DNA of 64,000 nucleotides. Origin: Anaerolineales bacterium (GTDB lineage Bacteria; Chloroflexota; Anaerolineae; Anaerolineales; UBA4823). Made by a program: the position numbers and the translations under genes. The notes beneath the pieces are model-generated. The model saw nothing but the letters and a program-made list of their open reading frames with translations. It was not told the DNA's origin and did no database searches. Shown here piece after piece: positions 52,023 to 60,793 of this stretch. The stretch spans positions 47,802-111,801 of the forward strand of contig PQAL01000013.1 of NCBI GenBank assembly GCA_003105035.1. Direction: 5' to 3'. Numbering within the stretch: position 1 is the stretch's first letter; the number at the start of each line of letters is the position of its first letter.

Positions 52023-53549
52023 ATGAATGGACTCGAGCTACCTCCCGTAATCATCACCATTTTTGGCGCCGCTGGTGACCTTACCTGGCGTAAGCTGATA
52101 CCGGCATTCTATAACCTGTATCTGGATCAGCTGATGCCGGAAAAATTTGCCATCTATGGGGTGGATGCCAAGCCTACCAGCCTTGATGACCTGCGTAAAC
52201 GACTTCTGGAAGGGGTGAATCAGTTTTCGCGGCAAGGAAAAGCCAAAGCCAGCCAATGGAATGAATTTTCCAGCCACATCACAGCCTGCCTGACGGGGGA
52301 CTTCAGTGATCAGAGCACCTTTGATAAACTTGCCAGGGCTCTAAACGACCAGGATAAATCATGGGGCGAACACGCTGAGCGCGTCTTTTACCTGGCTACT
52401 CCTCCAACCGTCGTTGATACTATCGTCCACAACCTGGGGCTGGCGCACCTGGTTCATGATCGTAAACGTGCCCGCCTGGTCTTTGAAAAGCCCTTCGGTC
52501 ACAACCTGGAATCTGCCCGCCATCTGAACCAGACCCTTTTGAAAACCCTTGATGAAAACCAGATCTTCCGTATCGACCACTACCTGGGCAAGGAGACGGT
52601 CCAGAACATCCTGGCGTTCCGTTTCGCCAATGCCTTGTTCGAGCCAATCTGGGATCGGCGGTATATCGACCATGTGCAGATCACCGTGGCTGAGCAGGTT
52701 GGGGTGGAACACCGGGGTGGATATTATGATCATTCTGGGGCACTGCGCGACATGATCCAGAACCACCTGCTGCAGATCCTGTCATTGGTGGCTATGGAGC
52801 CACCAGCCGCGTTTACCGCAGACGAAATACGCGCCCGTAAAGTCGATGTGCTGCGTGCCATTCGACCCATCCCCATCGACGAGCTGCACCAATTCGCATC
52901 CCGAGGCCAATACGGGCCGGGGTGGATAGAAGGAGAACGTGTAGATGGTTACCACAACGAGCCGGATGTGGATCCCCAATCGAACACCGAGACCTTCGCA
53001 GCCTTGAAGCTTTTTATCGACAACTGGCGCTGGCAGGATATACCCTTCTACTTACGTACTGGCAAACGCCTGGCTCAAAAAGTCTCCCAGGCTGTCATCC
53101 AATTCCGACCGGTTCCGCACCAAGCTTTTCCAGCCTCTGCCAATCAGGACTGGCTTCCCAATCGCCTGGAAATCGTTATCCAACCCGACGAAGGGATTAA
53201 CCTGCATTTTCAGGCCAAAGTACCAGGAGTAGATTTACGACTGAGCTCACAAGAAATGCGTTTCCGATACTCTGATGCTTTCCATACCAGCCCGCCAGAA
53301 GCATACGAAACCCTACTTTTGGATGTAATCCGGGGTGATGCGACCCTGTTCATGCGTGCCGACCAGGTGGAAAGCGCCTGGTCAGTCATTGCACCGGTCC
53401 TGGAAGTTTGGGAAAACGTGGCACCCTCTGACTTCCCAAATTATCCCAGCGGTAGCTGGGGGCCTCCCAGTGCCGAGGCTCTGATCGCCCAGGATGGCCG
53501 TAGGTGGCTCCAACCCATGTTTCTTGATCAACCCAAAACAGGAGGATGA
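52023..53549 (+). CDS. zwf: glucose-6-phosphate 1-dehydrogenase
   Basis: A 508-residue enzyme that opens the oxidative pentose phosphate path by oxidising glucose-6-phosphate with NADP+. Key parts are the nucleotide motif IFGAAGDLTWRKLIP, FEKPFGHNLESA and the substrate signature RIDHYLGKETVQN. ATG 52023 is chosen because AGGAGG lies a few nt upstream; longer open frame upstream overlaps gnd. It sits 4 nt after gnd, and pgl follows by 1 nt. Confidence 0.97.
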   Translation: MNGLELPPVIITIFGAAGDLTWRKLIPAFYNLYLDQLMPEKFAIYGVDAKPTSLDDLRKRLLEGVNQFSRQGKAKASQWNEFSSHITACLTGDFSDQSTFDKLARALNDQDKSWGEHAERVFYLATPPTVVDTIVHNLGLAHLVHDRKRARLVFEKPFGHNLESARHLNQTLLKTLDENQIFRIDHYLGKETVQNILAFRFANALFEPIWDRRYIDHVQITVAEQVGVEHRGGYYDHSGALRDMIQNHLLQILSLVAMEPPAAFTADEIRARKVDVLRAIRPIPIDELHQFASRGQYGPGWIEGERVDGYHNEPDVDPQSNTETFAALKLFIDNWRWQDIPFYLRTGKRLAQKVSQAVIQFRPVPHQAFPASANQDWLPNRLEIVIQPDEGINLHFQAKVPGVDLRLSSQEMRFRYSDAFHTSPPEAYETLLLDVIRGDATLFMRADQVESAWSVIAPVLEVWENVAPSDFPNYPSGSWGPPSAEALIAQDGRRWLQPMFLDQPKTGG

Positions 53550-53550
53550 A

Positions 53551-54288
53551 ATGATCCGTGTTTTCAATGACTTGGAAGCGCTGAGCCAGGCTGCCGCCGA
53601 GCTATTCATGCTCCAATCACGCCAGGCCAGCCTGATCTGCGGACGTTTTTGCGTGGCCCTCTCCGGAGGAGATACCCCTCGTCGCTTATTCGAGATCCTG
53701 GCAATGCCACCTTATCGTGATCGAATCCACTGGAGCGAAGTGCATGTCTTTTGGAGTGATGAGCGCTGCGTGCCTGCAGATGACCCGCGCAATAACGCTC
53801 TCATGGCGCGCATGGCACTGCTTGACCATGTGTCTATCCCGCCTGAGAATCTCCATCCAATCCATTGTGACCTTTCGCCTCACCAGGCTGCCCTCGATTA
53901 TGAAGCAGAGCTGAGAAAATTCTTCAGCACGTCCAACCCCGATTTTCACCTCATCTTTTTAGGATTAGGTGCCAATGGGCATATTGCCTCACTTTTCCCA
54001 CACACCTCCGTGCTTGACGAAAAGGAGCGTTGGGTATCGGAAGTGTACATAGAAGAGCTGGGGATGTACCGCGTAACCTTCACTGCCCCATACATCAACC
54101 AGGCCAGCCAGGTGGTTTTCCTCGTTTCAGGGGCAGACAAAGCCCAGGTACTCGAAGATGTGCTGGAAGGTCCATATCAACCAAACCAGCTACCCGCCCA
54201 ATTAATCCGCCCTGCTGGCAAGCATCCTATCTGGCTGGTTGATAAAACTGCCAGCCATAAGCTAACCATGCGCGAAGAACAGGTCTAG
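53551..54288 (+). CDS. pgl: 6-phosphogluconolactonase
   Basis: A 245-residue DevB/Pgl protein that hydrolyses 6-phosphogluconolactone, the step between Zwf and Gnd. Recognised parts are VALSGGDTPRRLFE near the N-terminus, FWSDERCVPADDPRNN and LGLGANGHIASLFPH. It starts 1 nt after the zwf stop with AGGAGG in the end of zwf, so all three genes form one operon. The gene order is gnd-zwf-pgl. Confidence 0.95.
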   Translation: MIRVFNDLEALSQAAAELFMLQSRQASLICGRFCVALSGGDTPRRLFEILAMPPYRDRIHWSEVHVFWSDERCVPADDPRNNALMARMALLDHVSIPPENLHPIHCDLSPHQAALDYEAELRKFFSTSNPDFHLIFLGLGANGHIASLFPHTSVLDEKERWVSEVYIEELGMYRVTFTAPYINQASQVVFLVSGADKAQVLEDVLEGPYQPNQLPAQLIRPAGKHPIWLVDKTASHKLTMREEQV

Positions 54289-54563
54289 TTTATGGAAAGT
54301 CATTGTGATCTCCGTGAAATGGGCACTCGTTAATGCTTGGCGATTCTCCCAGCAACGCTTGAAAAAAGGGCGTCATAATTCCATCTTATATAAGTTCTAA
54401 AATAAGCGAGGAAACTTCCTTGGAGGCCTCCTCATAGCCCTGACAATGAAATAATTAACTCTATGACTTTAATCCGATTATTATCCTAAAGAACGTTGGC
54501 AGATTTCCACACTATATATAATCAGTTGGACATGGATTATCCTCCTGTAAAGGTCATCGACTG
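54289..54563. other. intergenic region after pgl
   Basis: About 275 bp. It has a palindrome GGAGGCCTCC (54422-54431) without a U-run, and a TATAAT at 54517-54522 with TTGGCA only 15 bp upstream, a doubtful promoter for the next gene. No ORF with a ribosome site is seen. Confidence 0.4.
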
Positions 54564-54989
54564 ATGCGTACCCTTTCACGCTGGTTCATCAAGACATCAT
54601 TTATCTATTTCATTCTGGCTCTTCTGGTAGGAGTATTGCTAGGGGTCCAGGCAACCTGGGGTTTCCCCACACCAGCTGTTCCCATCTACCCCACGTATCT
54701 CCACCTGATGGCGGAAGGCTGGATCACCATGCTCATCATCGGTGTGGCGATCTGGATGTTCCCCAAATTCAGCCAGGAGAAACCACGCGGTATCGAGGGG
54801 TTAGGTTGGGCAAGCTATCTCTTACTGAACACTGGGCTTCTGTTACGCATTATCAGTGAACCCATCATTGGGTCAGATGATTCACGGGCGACATTTTGGG
54901 CAGCCATCCTGATCCTGGCAGCGCTACTGCAGTGGTTGGGCGGGATAGCATTTGTGTTCAATGCCTGGGGACGGGTGAAGGTGAAGTAA
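54564..54989 (+). CDS. miniature heme-copper-oxidase-like membrane protein 1
   Basis: A 141-residue protein with four membrane helices. The segment TYLHLMAEGWITMLIIGVAIWMFPKFS resembles the His-containing helix 2 region and following loop of cbb3/NOR-type subunit I, but the protein is about a quarter of the length of a true subunit and cannot house the full heme-copper centre. It is followed directly by a paralogue of 134 residues. It may bind one heme or be a sensor or assembly factor. Function unknown. Confidence 0.6.
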   Translation: MRTLSRWFIKTSFIYFILALLVGVLLGVQATWGFPTPAVPIYPTYLHLMAEGWITMLIIGVAIWMFPKFSQEKPRGIEGLGWASYLLLNTGLLLRIISEPIIGSDDSRATFWAAILILAALLQWLGGIAFVFNAWGRVKVK

Positions 54990-55394
54990 ATGCCACTTTT
55001 GAGCAGAAACTTCATACGCCTCTCCCTGGTATACCTGGCACTCGGTTTCACCCTTGGAGCCGTCCTGCTGGTCAATAAGGGTATCCAGATTGACACCCGG
55101 GTTTGGAGATTGTTACCAATCCACGCCGAGGTGCTTTTAGTGGGATGGTTCGTTCAGCTGGCGGTTGGGATGGCATACTGGATCCTTCCCAGGATATCAG
55201 GCACAGCGCCACGCGGTGCGGTGGGCCTGGCATGGTCAGCAATTTGGCTGATTAACCCGGGTATCATCCTGGTCATCCTTGGATCATTGACCTCAAAACC
55301 AATACTCGTGCTGTTGGGCAGGTTGGGAGAACTGGCAGGGGTAGTGTCATTTGTGGCAGGCTCGTGGAAACGGGTGAAAACATTCGGAGGTTAA
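54990..55394 (+). CDS. miniature heme-copper-oxidase-like membrane protein 2
   Basis: A 134-residue four-helix protein, paralogous to its neighbour: LLPIHAEVLLVGWFVQLAVGMAYWILPRISG aligns with the same region of the first, with the shared H-x-E/A...GW pattern. The ATG follows the previous stop with no gap, so the two are made together and may pair in the membrane. Not assignable to a known enzyme. Confidence 0.6.
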   Translation: MPLLSRNFIRLSLVYLALGFTLGAVLLVNKGIQIDTRVWRLLPIHAEVLLVGWFVQLAVGMAYWILPRISGTAPRGAVGLAWSAIWLINPGIILVILGSLTSKPILVLLGRLGELAGVVSFVAGSWKRVKTFGG

Positions 55395-55442
55395 TGGGTT
55401 GGCATTACCTCAGATAAACTGATGTCAGGCTTTGCAGGAAGA

Positions 55443-55448
55443 TATAAT
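55443..55448 (+). promoter_or_regulatory. -10 element of the hemerythrin gene
   Basis: TATAAT lies 40 nt before the ATG at 55488; the -35 region is weak. Confidence 0.4.
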
Positions 55449-55487
55449 ATACTAGAAAAATGCAAGCATATCTAAGGAGAAAAATCA

Positions 55488-55997
55488 ATGGCAAGCATAA
55501 CCCAACCCTTGAGGGATGAGCATAAAGACTTATACCCATATGTCGAAACCCTGCGTCAGGCAGGTGATCTGGTGAATGAAAGCCTGACAAGCCAGGCTCA
55601 TGAACGAATTGAAGAAGCTTACAACTTCCTGACCCGCCAATTATTACCACATGCCCAAGCGGAGGAGAAGGCCCTTTACCCCGTGGTCCAAAAAGTGATG
55701 GGAGCAGAACTAGCTACAGCAACGATGAGCCATGACCACATGGAGGTTGCCCGGCTAACCGAAGAGCTGGGAACGCTGCGTGTACACAGATCTCAGCTGT
55801 CCATTACCTCGATCCAGGCTATGGCACTTCGGCGCGTATTGTATGGCTTGTATGCCTTGGTGAAGGTGCACTTCGTAAAGGAAGAGGAAGTTTACCTTCC
55901 CCTGCTGGATGAAAAACTAACCCCGAAGGAAGCCCATGAGATGTTCGAGAAAATGGAAGCAGCTGCCCACGAAGCAAAATCGCTCCTGCCTGATTAG
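55488..55997 (+). CDS. hemerythrin-like (HHE) protein
   Basis: A 169-residue four-helix protein with di-iron ligands in EHKDLYPYVETL, LLPHAQAEEKALYPVV, MSHDHMEVARL and VKVHFVKEEEVYLPLL, the typical spread of His and Glu. Such proteins bind O2, NO or iron. It lies after the two heme-copper-like genes and supports an oxygen or NO theme. AAGGAGA precedes the ATG. Confidence 0.88.
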   Translation: MASITQPLRDEHKDLYPYVETLRQAGDLVNESLTSQAHERIEEAYNFLTRQLLPHAQAEEKALYPVVQKVMGAELATATMSHDHMEVARLTEELGTLRVHRSQLSITSIQAMALRRVLYGLYALVKVHFVKEEEVYLPLLDEKLTPKEAHEMFEKMEAAAHEAKSLLPD

Positions 55998-56041
55998 CAA
56001 ACCGGTAGAGAAGTAAACACAACATCTTACAGGAATCACCG

Positions 56042-56078
56042 AAAAAAATGCAGCCAGCTTAAACCTGGAGCTGGCTGC
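56042..56078 (-). terminator. terminator after the FAD oxidoreductase gene
   Basis: A 10-bp stem GCAGCCAGCT / AGCTGGCTGC with 9-nt loop, followed on the minus strand by seven T residues (56042-56048). Confidence 0.88.
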
Positions 56079-56098
56079 AAGAGTTGATGAAAATATCC

Positions 56099-57514
56099 TT
56101 ATGCCGTAGGAAGGATATTTTGATTTATATGGAAGAAATTATTCGGGTCGTATTTGGCTTTTATCTTCGACAGGCGCAAGTAGTTTTCCTTATAACCTGA
56201 TTCTACAGTGTCGCTGCCTTCATCCATCGCAAAGTTTAGGTATGTGCCTCCTGTTGCATGCGGATGAAGAGCCAACCAGGTATCCTTGGCCCATTTGGTG
56301 ACACGCTCGTTGTTTATTGGGTCCGGATCCACTCCAATGATCGCCATAGAAAAATTCGAATCACGAAAACCCCACGGCGTTTCATGCGGCCCGACTCTCC
56401 CGACAGCACCATTGATGGGGAAAATATGGATTGCAGACAGGCCAGTCGGCAACTCACTGCTACCTTTGATGAGATCTTTTATGGCTTGTTCGTCAAAGCG
56501 TTTAAAGATATCTGCTTTCCAATACCACTGGTACCCTGCGGGATATAACGGATCAAACATGCTCTGTAAGGCAGGGAATGGAATTGGTCCAGCCATATCA
56601 ATAGCTGGCTTTCGGAACTCTCTTACTGGTTTCAGAACCTGCTCGGCATCTTCCAGTGCGCCAGAATAGCACCAAATGACTGCACACATTTTCTTAAGGT
56701 GATATTGCTCAGGAAAGTGGGGGCTTGGGGGAATGGTCAAGAAAACAAAGATGCCATAGAGCTCTTCGGGTGCCTTTAGGATCATATCCTGCCAATATGG
56801 AAATATCACAGAGGCTTCTTCAATGGACCACATCATTGGGCCACCATAGACGGTCGCCACCGGTCTGGCCTGAAACAGGAAGGAAGTGACAATTCCGAAA
56901 TTGCCACCTCCTCCGCGCACCGCCCAAAAAAGATCTTCATTTTGCTCCTTGCTAGCGGTCACAAAACAACCGTCTGCAAGCACCAGATCAACACCAAGCA
57001 GGTTATCTATAGATAATCCATAGCGACGAGAAAGATAACCCATACCACCTCCCAAGGTTAACCCCCCCACACCAGTGGTCGAAAATGTGCCCGATGGTAC
57101 AGCCAACCCGAATGGATAAGTTGCATGATCCACGTCACCCAGCAATGCACCACCTTCCACTCGCACAGTCTTCTGCTCTGGATCGACTCGGATTCCACGC
57201 ATCCGCGAGAGGTCTAGTACCAACCCACCATCCACCGTGCCAAAACCAGGCCCATTGTGAGACCCTCCACGCACAGCTAATTCCAGCCTTTGTTCAGTTG
57301 CAAATCCGACTGCACTGCTCACATCCGCGACATCCACGGGACGGACAATCAGCCTTGGATGTTTGTCGATCATGGCATTATAGACCTTGCGAGCCGACTC
57401 ATATTGCGGCTCGCCCGGTTGGATAAGCTCACCACGCAGCTTCATGCGTAGTGCGGCTAGCGCATCTTGACTGATAGCGGTAGCCTTCATCATCTCAGTT
57501 TGCATGTCAGACAT
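56099..57514 (-). CDS. FAD-binding PCMH/BBE oxidoreductase
   Basis: A 471-residue flavoprotein. The PCMH FAD domain (about 40-215) has RLIVRPVDVADV, AVRGGSHNGPGFGTVDGG (His suited to covalent FAD linkage) and GVGGLTLGGGMGYLSRRYG; the second covalent Cys of bicovalent members is missing. The C-terminal berberine-bridge segment reads LRLSKIKAKYDPNNFFHINQNI. It would oxidise a sugar or alcohol with O2 or another acceptor. AGGAGG before the ATG at 57514 rules out the longer frame to 57619. Monocistronic. Confidence 0.9.
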   Translation of the reverse strand: MSDMQTEMMKATAISQDALAALRMKLRGELIQPGEPQYESARKVYNAMIDKHPRLIVRPVDVADVSSAVGFATEQRLELAVRGGSHNGPGFGTVDGGLVLDLSRMRGIRVDPEQKTVRVEGGALLGDVDHATYPFGLAVPSGTFSTTGVGGLTLGGGMGYLSRRYGLSIDNLLGVDLVLADGCFVTASKEQNEDLFWAVRGGGGNFGIVTSFLFQARPVATVYGGPMMWSIEEASVIFPYWQDMILKAPEELYGIFVFLTIPPSPHFPEQYHLKKMCAVIWCYSGALEDAEQVLKPVREFRKPAIDMAGPIPFPALQSMFDPLYPAGYQWYWKADIFKRFDEQAIKDLIKGSSELPTGLSAIHIFPINGAVGRVGPHETPWGFRDSNFSMAIIGVDPDPINNERVTKWAKDTWLALHPHATGGTYLNFAMDEGSDTVESGYKENYLRLSKIKAKYDPNNFFHINQNILPTA

Positions 57515-57872
57515 GATATTCCTCCTATGAAAATATAGTAGAGAAGGTTTTTCCTTCCCCATTTCCCATTTAGTAGACTGAAGATTACGTTTCTCGCAAA
57601 CGATACATCTGATGGACAAAATGAACGTCGAAGTTTTTTGCGAGGATTAATCGACCCCTTACTAACAGTAACAATATTATATTATATATATCATACCAAA
57701 TTTGTCCAGATTATTATTTGCATAATCTTGGTAATAATATTAACCTTTATTCATCTTCGGTCTTACTTTGATCGAAACAGACGAAGCGCGATAAGGTAAC
57801 CAAGTTTCACGTTGATCACCCCGCAACCTGACCAGGCTTACCAGGTCGGTTCTCACTTACATATTGCGAGGC
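57515..57872. other. A/T-rich intergenic region
   Basis: About 358 bp between the FAD oxidoreductase gene and the GNAT gene. It is very A/T-rich at 57670-57760 and contains an imperfect inverted repeat (CCAGATTAT at 57706-57714 with ATAATCTTGG at 57722-57731). No gene, promoter with good spacing or terminator is convincing. Confidence 0.4.
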
Positions 57873-58397
57873 TTATATCGATAAGGACCGGTCAATTCGA
57901 TAACGCTGCAACTCTATCCCCCATAAAGAAAGTATGTGCTGATACTCCATCCCGCATTTAACAATGACTCGCTGTGAAGCCAGGTTACCCGGGTGCACCA
58001 GGGCGATGATATGCTCCAGGCCTGGCTGACCAAAGCCAAAATTTATGGATGCCTGGGCAGCTTCAGTGGCATAGCCCTTACCCCAAAACGGACGGTCAAG
58101 CAGGAAGCCAACTTCAGTCTCATCCAGCTCGGGTAGATACTGCAAACCCGCCCAGCCAACGATCTCGGTTTGCCCTTCGGGCAAGATGCCCCAATCCCCA
58201 TAGCCATATTTTTCCCAATGCATTTCCTGTTGCTGGATAAAGCGTTGCACCCGGTCCAGCGGAGGTGGATTGGGATTTGGGAAATACCTCAGCACCCCTT
58301 CCGATTGGTAGATGCAATACAATACAGGTGCATCGTTCTCATCTAGCGGGCGTAAGGTTAGGCGTGCTGTTTGCATCGATGGATATTCGTCACTCAT
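57873..58397 (-). CDS. RimJ/RimL-type GNAT acetyltransferase
   Basis: A 174-residue GNAT protein with TARLTLRPLDENDAP at the start, EVGFLLDRPFWGKGYATEAAQA (the acetyl-CoA loop) and NLASQRVIVKCGMEY, the RimJ/RimL pattern. Substrate may be a protein N-terminus or a small molecule. The ATG overlaps the stop of the kinase gene by 4 nt. Confidence 0.9.
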   Translation of the reverse strand: MSDEYPSMQTARLTLRPLDENDAPVLYCIYQSEGVLRYFPNPNPPPLDRVQRFIQQQEMHWEKYGYGDWGILPEGQTEIVGWAGLQYLPELDETEVGFLLDRPFWGKGYATEAAQASINFGFGQPGLEHIIALVHPGNLASQRVIVKCGMEYQHILSLWGIELQRYRIDRSLSI

Positions 58398-59425
58398 AAT
58401 TTGAAGTATCCTAATAATTGGTTTCCAACCTTGTTCCGCCAGGGCTCATACTCTCCAATGCGCTTGGGATCGTTGATTAGCAAGGCTGAAGACCATAACA
58501 CCATCGTAGCAAACTGAATGGCGATGAAAAGATCAAGCAAGGACCATTGGGTATCGGGCAAGGTCCGAATACTCGAATATCCATCCCAAAACGCATCCCT
58601 GATGATCTCCCATTCAGGCCCCCAGGCCCACTCGCATAGGGCAACGGCAATATCCCACATCCAATACCCATAACCACAATCTTCAAAATCGATGGGCAAG
58701 GCTCTATTATCCTTGAATAAGATATTCTCCGGGTATAGATCAGCATGGATCAACCCATACGCATCAGGACCTTTACCCAGGCGTTCCATGGCATCCCTAC
58801 CTTCGCTGGATATCGTGTGGAACGGCTGCTGGAATTTCTCTGGGATCGTAGCAACCACGTCTGCCATCGGGTGCCTGAACATGCTCCCACCCAGCTGAGA
58901 ATCCCAATCCCAATGGGGGCGATCAAACCCGGCTGGAGGCTGCCATCCGTAAGAAAAAGCGTGCAACCGGGCTACAGTCTGCCCCAACGCCGTAAAATGC
59001 TTTGGCTTGAATCTAGCATGTAATCTGCGCCCATCCAGCCAGTGCATCAGTGATACCATCCGGCCAGCTGGAATCCCATCAGTCTTGATTTTTATTACCA
59101 GTTCACCATCAGTGTTAGGGACAGGCGCTGGCACTGGTAAACCACCTTCTGTGCTTAAAGCTGCCAGCCAGGCCAATTCAGATGCGATCATATCTGCATC
59201 ACTTGAGGCAAGGATGCGCAATACGAAACGGTTAGGGACGAAACAATCCGCGATGCCACCCATGGGTATTCCGCCCGGGCAATCCACGCGATAGATAATA
59301 TTCTGACTATACTGAATAAAATTCAGATGTGCGTCCATTAACCCATAGGATTTGAGGCTTTGATTGGCAAGTTTTCGTAGCCTGAATAACCTGCCACGCC
59401 TGGAGAGCTCACGAAAAGGCTTCAT
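58394..59425 (-). CDS. APH-type phosphotransferase
   Basis: A 343-residue kinase-like protein of the aminoglycoside/choline/homoserine kinase group. The catalytic loop is GLIHADLYPENILF and the metal-binding Asp is in PIDFEDCGYGYWMWD. It phosphorylates a small molecule or protein; the substrate is unknown and antibiotic resistance should not be assumed. A TATGAT ends 5 nt before the ATG with only a weak ribosome site, another leaderless candidate. The GNAT gene follows with 4-nt overlap. Confidence 0.88.
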   Translation of the reverse strand: MKPFRELSRRGRLFRLRKLANQSLKSYGLMDAHLNFIQYSQNIIYRVDCPGGIPMGGIADCFVPNRFVLRILASSDADMIASELAWLAALSTEGGLPVPAPVPNTDGELVIKIKTDGIPAGRMVSLMHWLDGRRLHARFKPKHFTALGQTVARLHAFSYGWQPPAGFDRPHWDWDSQLGGSMFRHPMADVVATIPEKFQQPFHTISSEGRDAMERLGKGPDAYGLIHADLYPENILFKDNRALPIDFEDCGYGYWMWDIAVALCEWAWGPEWEIIRDAFWDGYSSIRTLPDTQWSLLDLFIAIQFATMVLWSSALLINDPKRIGEYEPWRNKVGNQLLGYFKL

Positions 59426-59554
59426 CTCAGATCATATTTCCATTCGAGGATCCAATACGATGTAACAATATTCCAAGGATTTCCAGAGAGGTTTACTTGA
59501 GTGGGTCATCTAAGGAAAATGAGCTGTCTGGGCATGTAACGTTTCAATACAAGG

Positions 59555-60736
59555 TTAAAAGAGCTCATGCATATACGGTATCATCGCCGCGAACATGGTT
59601 CGCATGCCTTGCTGAAGTCGTGAATCAGGGTTGCCCCAACCGCGTAATGGAAAATCCTGTGGGTCATGCGTGCCGTTGATCAAGGCAGATAAACCCTGGA
59701 TGGTGAGCTCGCAATCTGGCATCGTCGCCCGAGACACCTCGAGCTTGCCTCCCAGCGACTCAAAATGCCAGATTCCTTCGTTCCATGGGCATAATGGATC
59801 GACAACCCTGGCAGAAAAACTACCCTCACCGACCTGCATGCCACCCATCATTTCCACATTAAGCACGCGGCACATGGCAGGGCGCACGGCGGCTTCAACC
59901 TTGACCTGCAGATCCGACAGCCATGTTTCGGGAAATTCATCAGGAGCAAGCCAGAGCTCAGCCCTGTCAGCCTGGTCGATGTGACGGGCAATCCAATTGA
60001 GCAGCAGGTAACGCGCCCGGCTGGTTGCGTAATAAAACCGAGAGGCAATGAAGTTATATTTCGACACTTCTTCACCCAAGGTTCGATACATCATCAGGCC
60101 TTCGAGTTGATCCTCAAAAATCGCTTGCGCGATCCAGAACAAGTTCTGGTCAGCGCGTACCCGGTCACCAAAATCGAAGCAGGCCATGCCATGGCAGTGT
60201 TGGCGCATTCCAAAAAGATACTGGCGGTATGCATCAAAAGAATCACCGATATACTGCAAGCGAATGTGACCATCTATTTTAAATTTAAGTAACGGCTGCA
60301 AGCTAAGTGTGTTGAAATGCACGATCTTGAAAAGTGGGAAACCCACATAGCCCATACGCTCATAAAACGACTCACGGAAGGGATACAGGTCCGAGAATAT
60401 CTTGCCTTCTTCATGATTGGCAGACAAAAGGCTTTGCATACCCCGCCGGCAATAACCTTTACGCCGCCCAGCCGGCGAAGTAGAAACTCCCCAAATCCCG
60501 CTGGCCGGGAATAACTTGCCACGGATATTTTGCGTCAAAGGTGTGCTGGCTACAACAGAAACTGGCTCATCCCCCTCGAATACTGCATAACAGGTGATAC
60601 CCTGGCGAGCGCTTACGATCGTAAACCATTCCTCTCGATTTTGTAACGGCGGCGAGGGGTGCAGGGCATAGGAATTGAGCATATAAAGTGTTTCAAGCAT
60701 TTCCTGCCCTTGTAATTGTCGAATGGTTGCTTTCAT
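59555..60736 (-). CDS. Eis-like GNAT acetyltransferase
   Basis: A 393-residue protein with an N-terminal GNAT domain (about 5-140; WGVSTSPAGRRKGYCRRGM is the acetyl-CoA loop), a second GNAT-like fold and a C-terminal sterol-carrier-like domain, the architecture of Eis enhanced-survival proteins. Eis proteins acetylate amines, including drugs in mycobacteria, but the native substrate here is unknown. AAGGAG precedes the ATG. It follows another GNAT gene by 57 bp on the same strand. Confidence 0.87.
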   Translation of the reverse strand: MKATIRQLQGQEMLETLYMLNSYALHPSPPLQNREEWFTIVSARQGITCYAVFEGDEPVSVVASTPLTQNIRGKLFPASGIWGVSTSPAGRRKGYCRRGMQSLLSANHEEGKIFSDLYPFRESFYERMGYVGFPLFKIVHFNTLSLQPLLKFKIDGHIRLQYIGDSFDAYRQYLFGMRQHCHGMACFDFGDRVRADQNLFWIAQAIFEDQLEGLMMYRTLGEEVSKYNFIASRFYYATSRARYLLLNWIARHIDQADRAELWLAPDEFPETWLSDLQVKVEAAVRPAMCRVLNVEMMGGMQVGEGSFSARVVDPLCPWNEGIWHFESLGGKLEVSRATMPDCELTIQGLSALINGTHDPQDFPLRGWGNPDSRLQQGMRTMFAAMIPYMHELF

Positions 60737-60793
60737 TGCAATCTCCTTGTTTTCACCAGAGATGATTAATCTAAGTAGCAGGCTGACCAGCGC

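Noticed and set aside
54422..54431. GGAGGCCTCC palindrome after pgl as a terminator
   Set aside because: It has no loop and no U-run.
57706..57731. Imperfect inverted repeat in the spacer before the FAD oxidoreductase gene
   Set aside because: A/T-rich sequence makes chance dyads common and no promoter is placed next to it.
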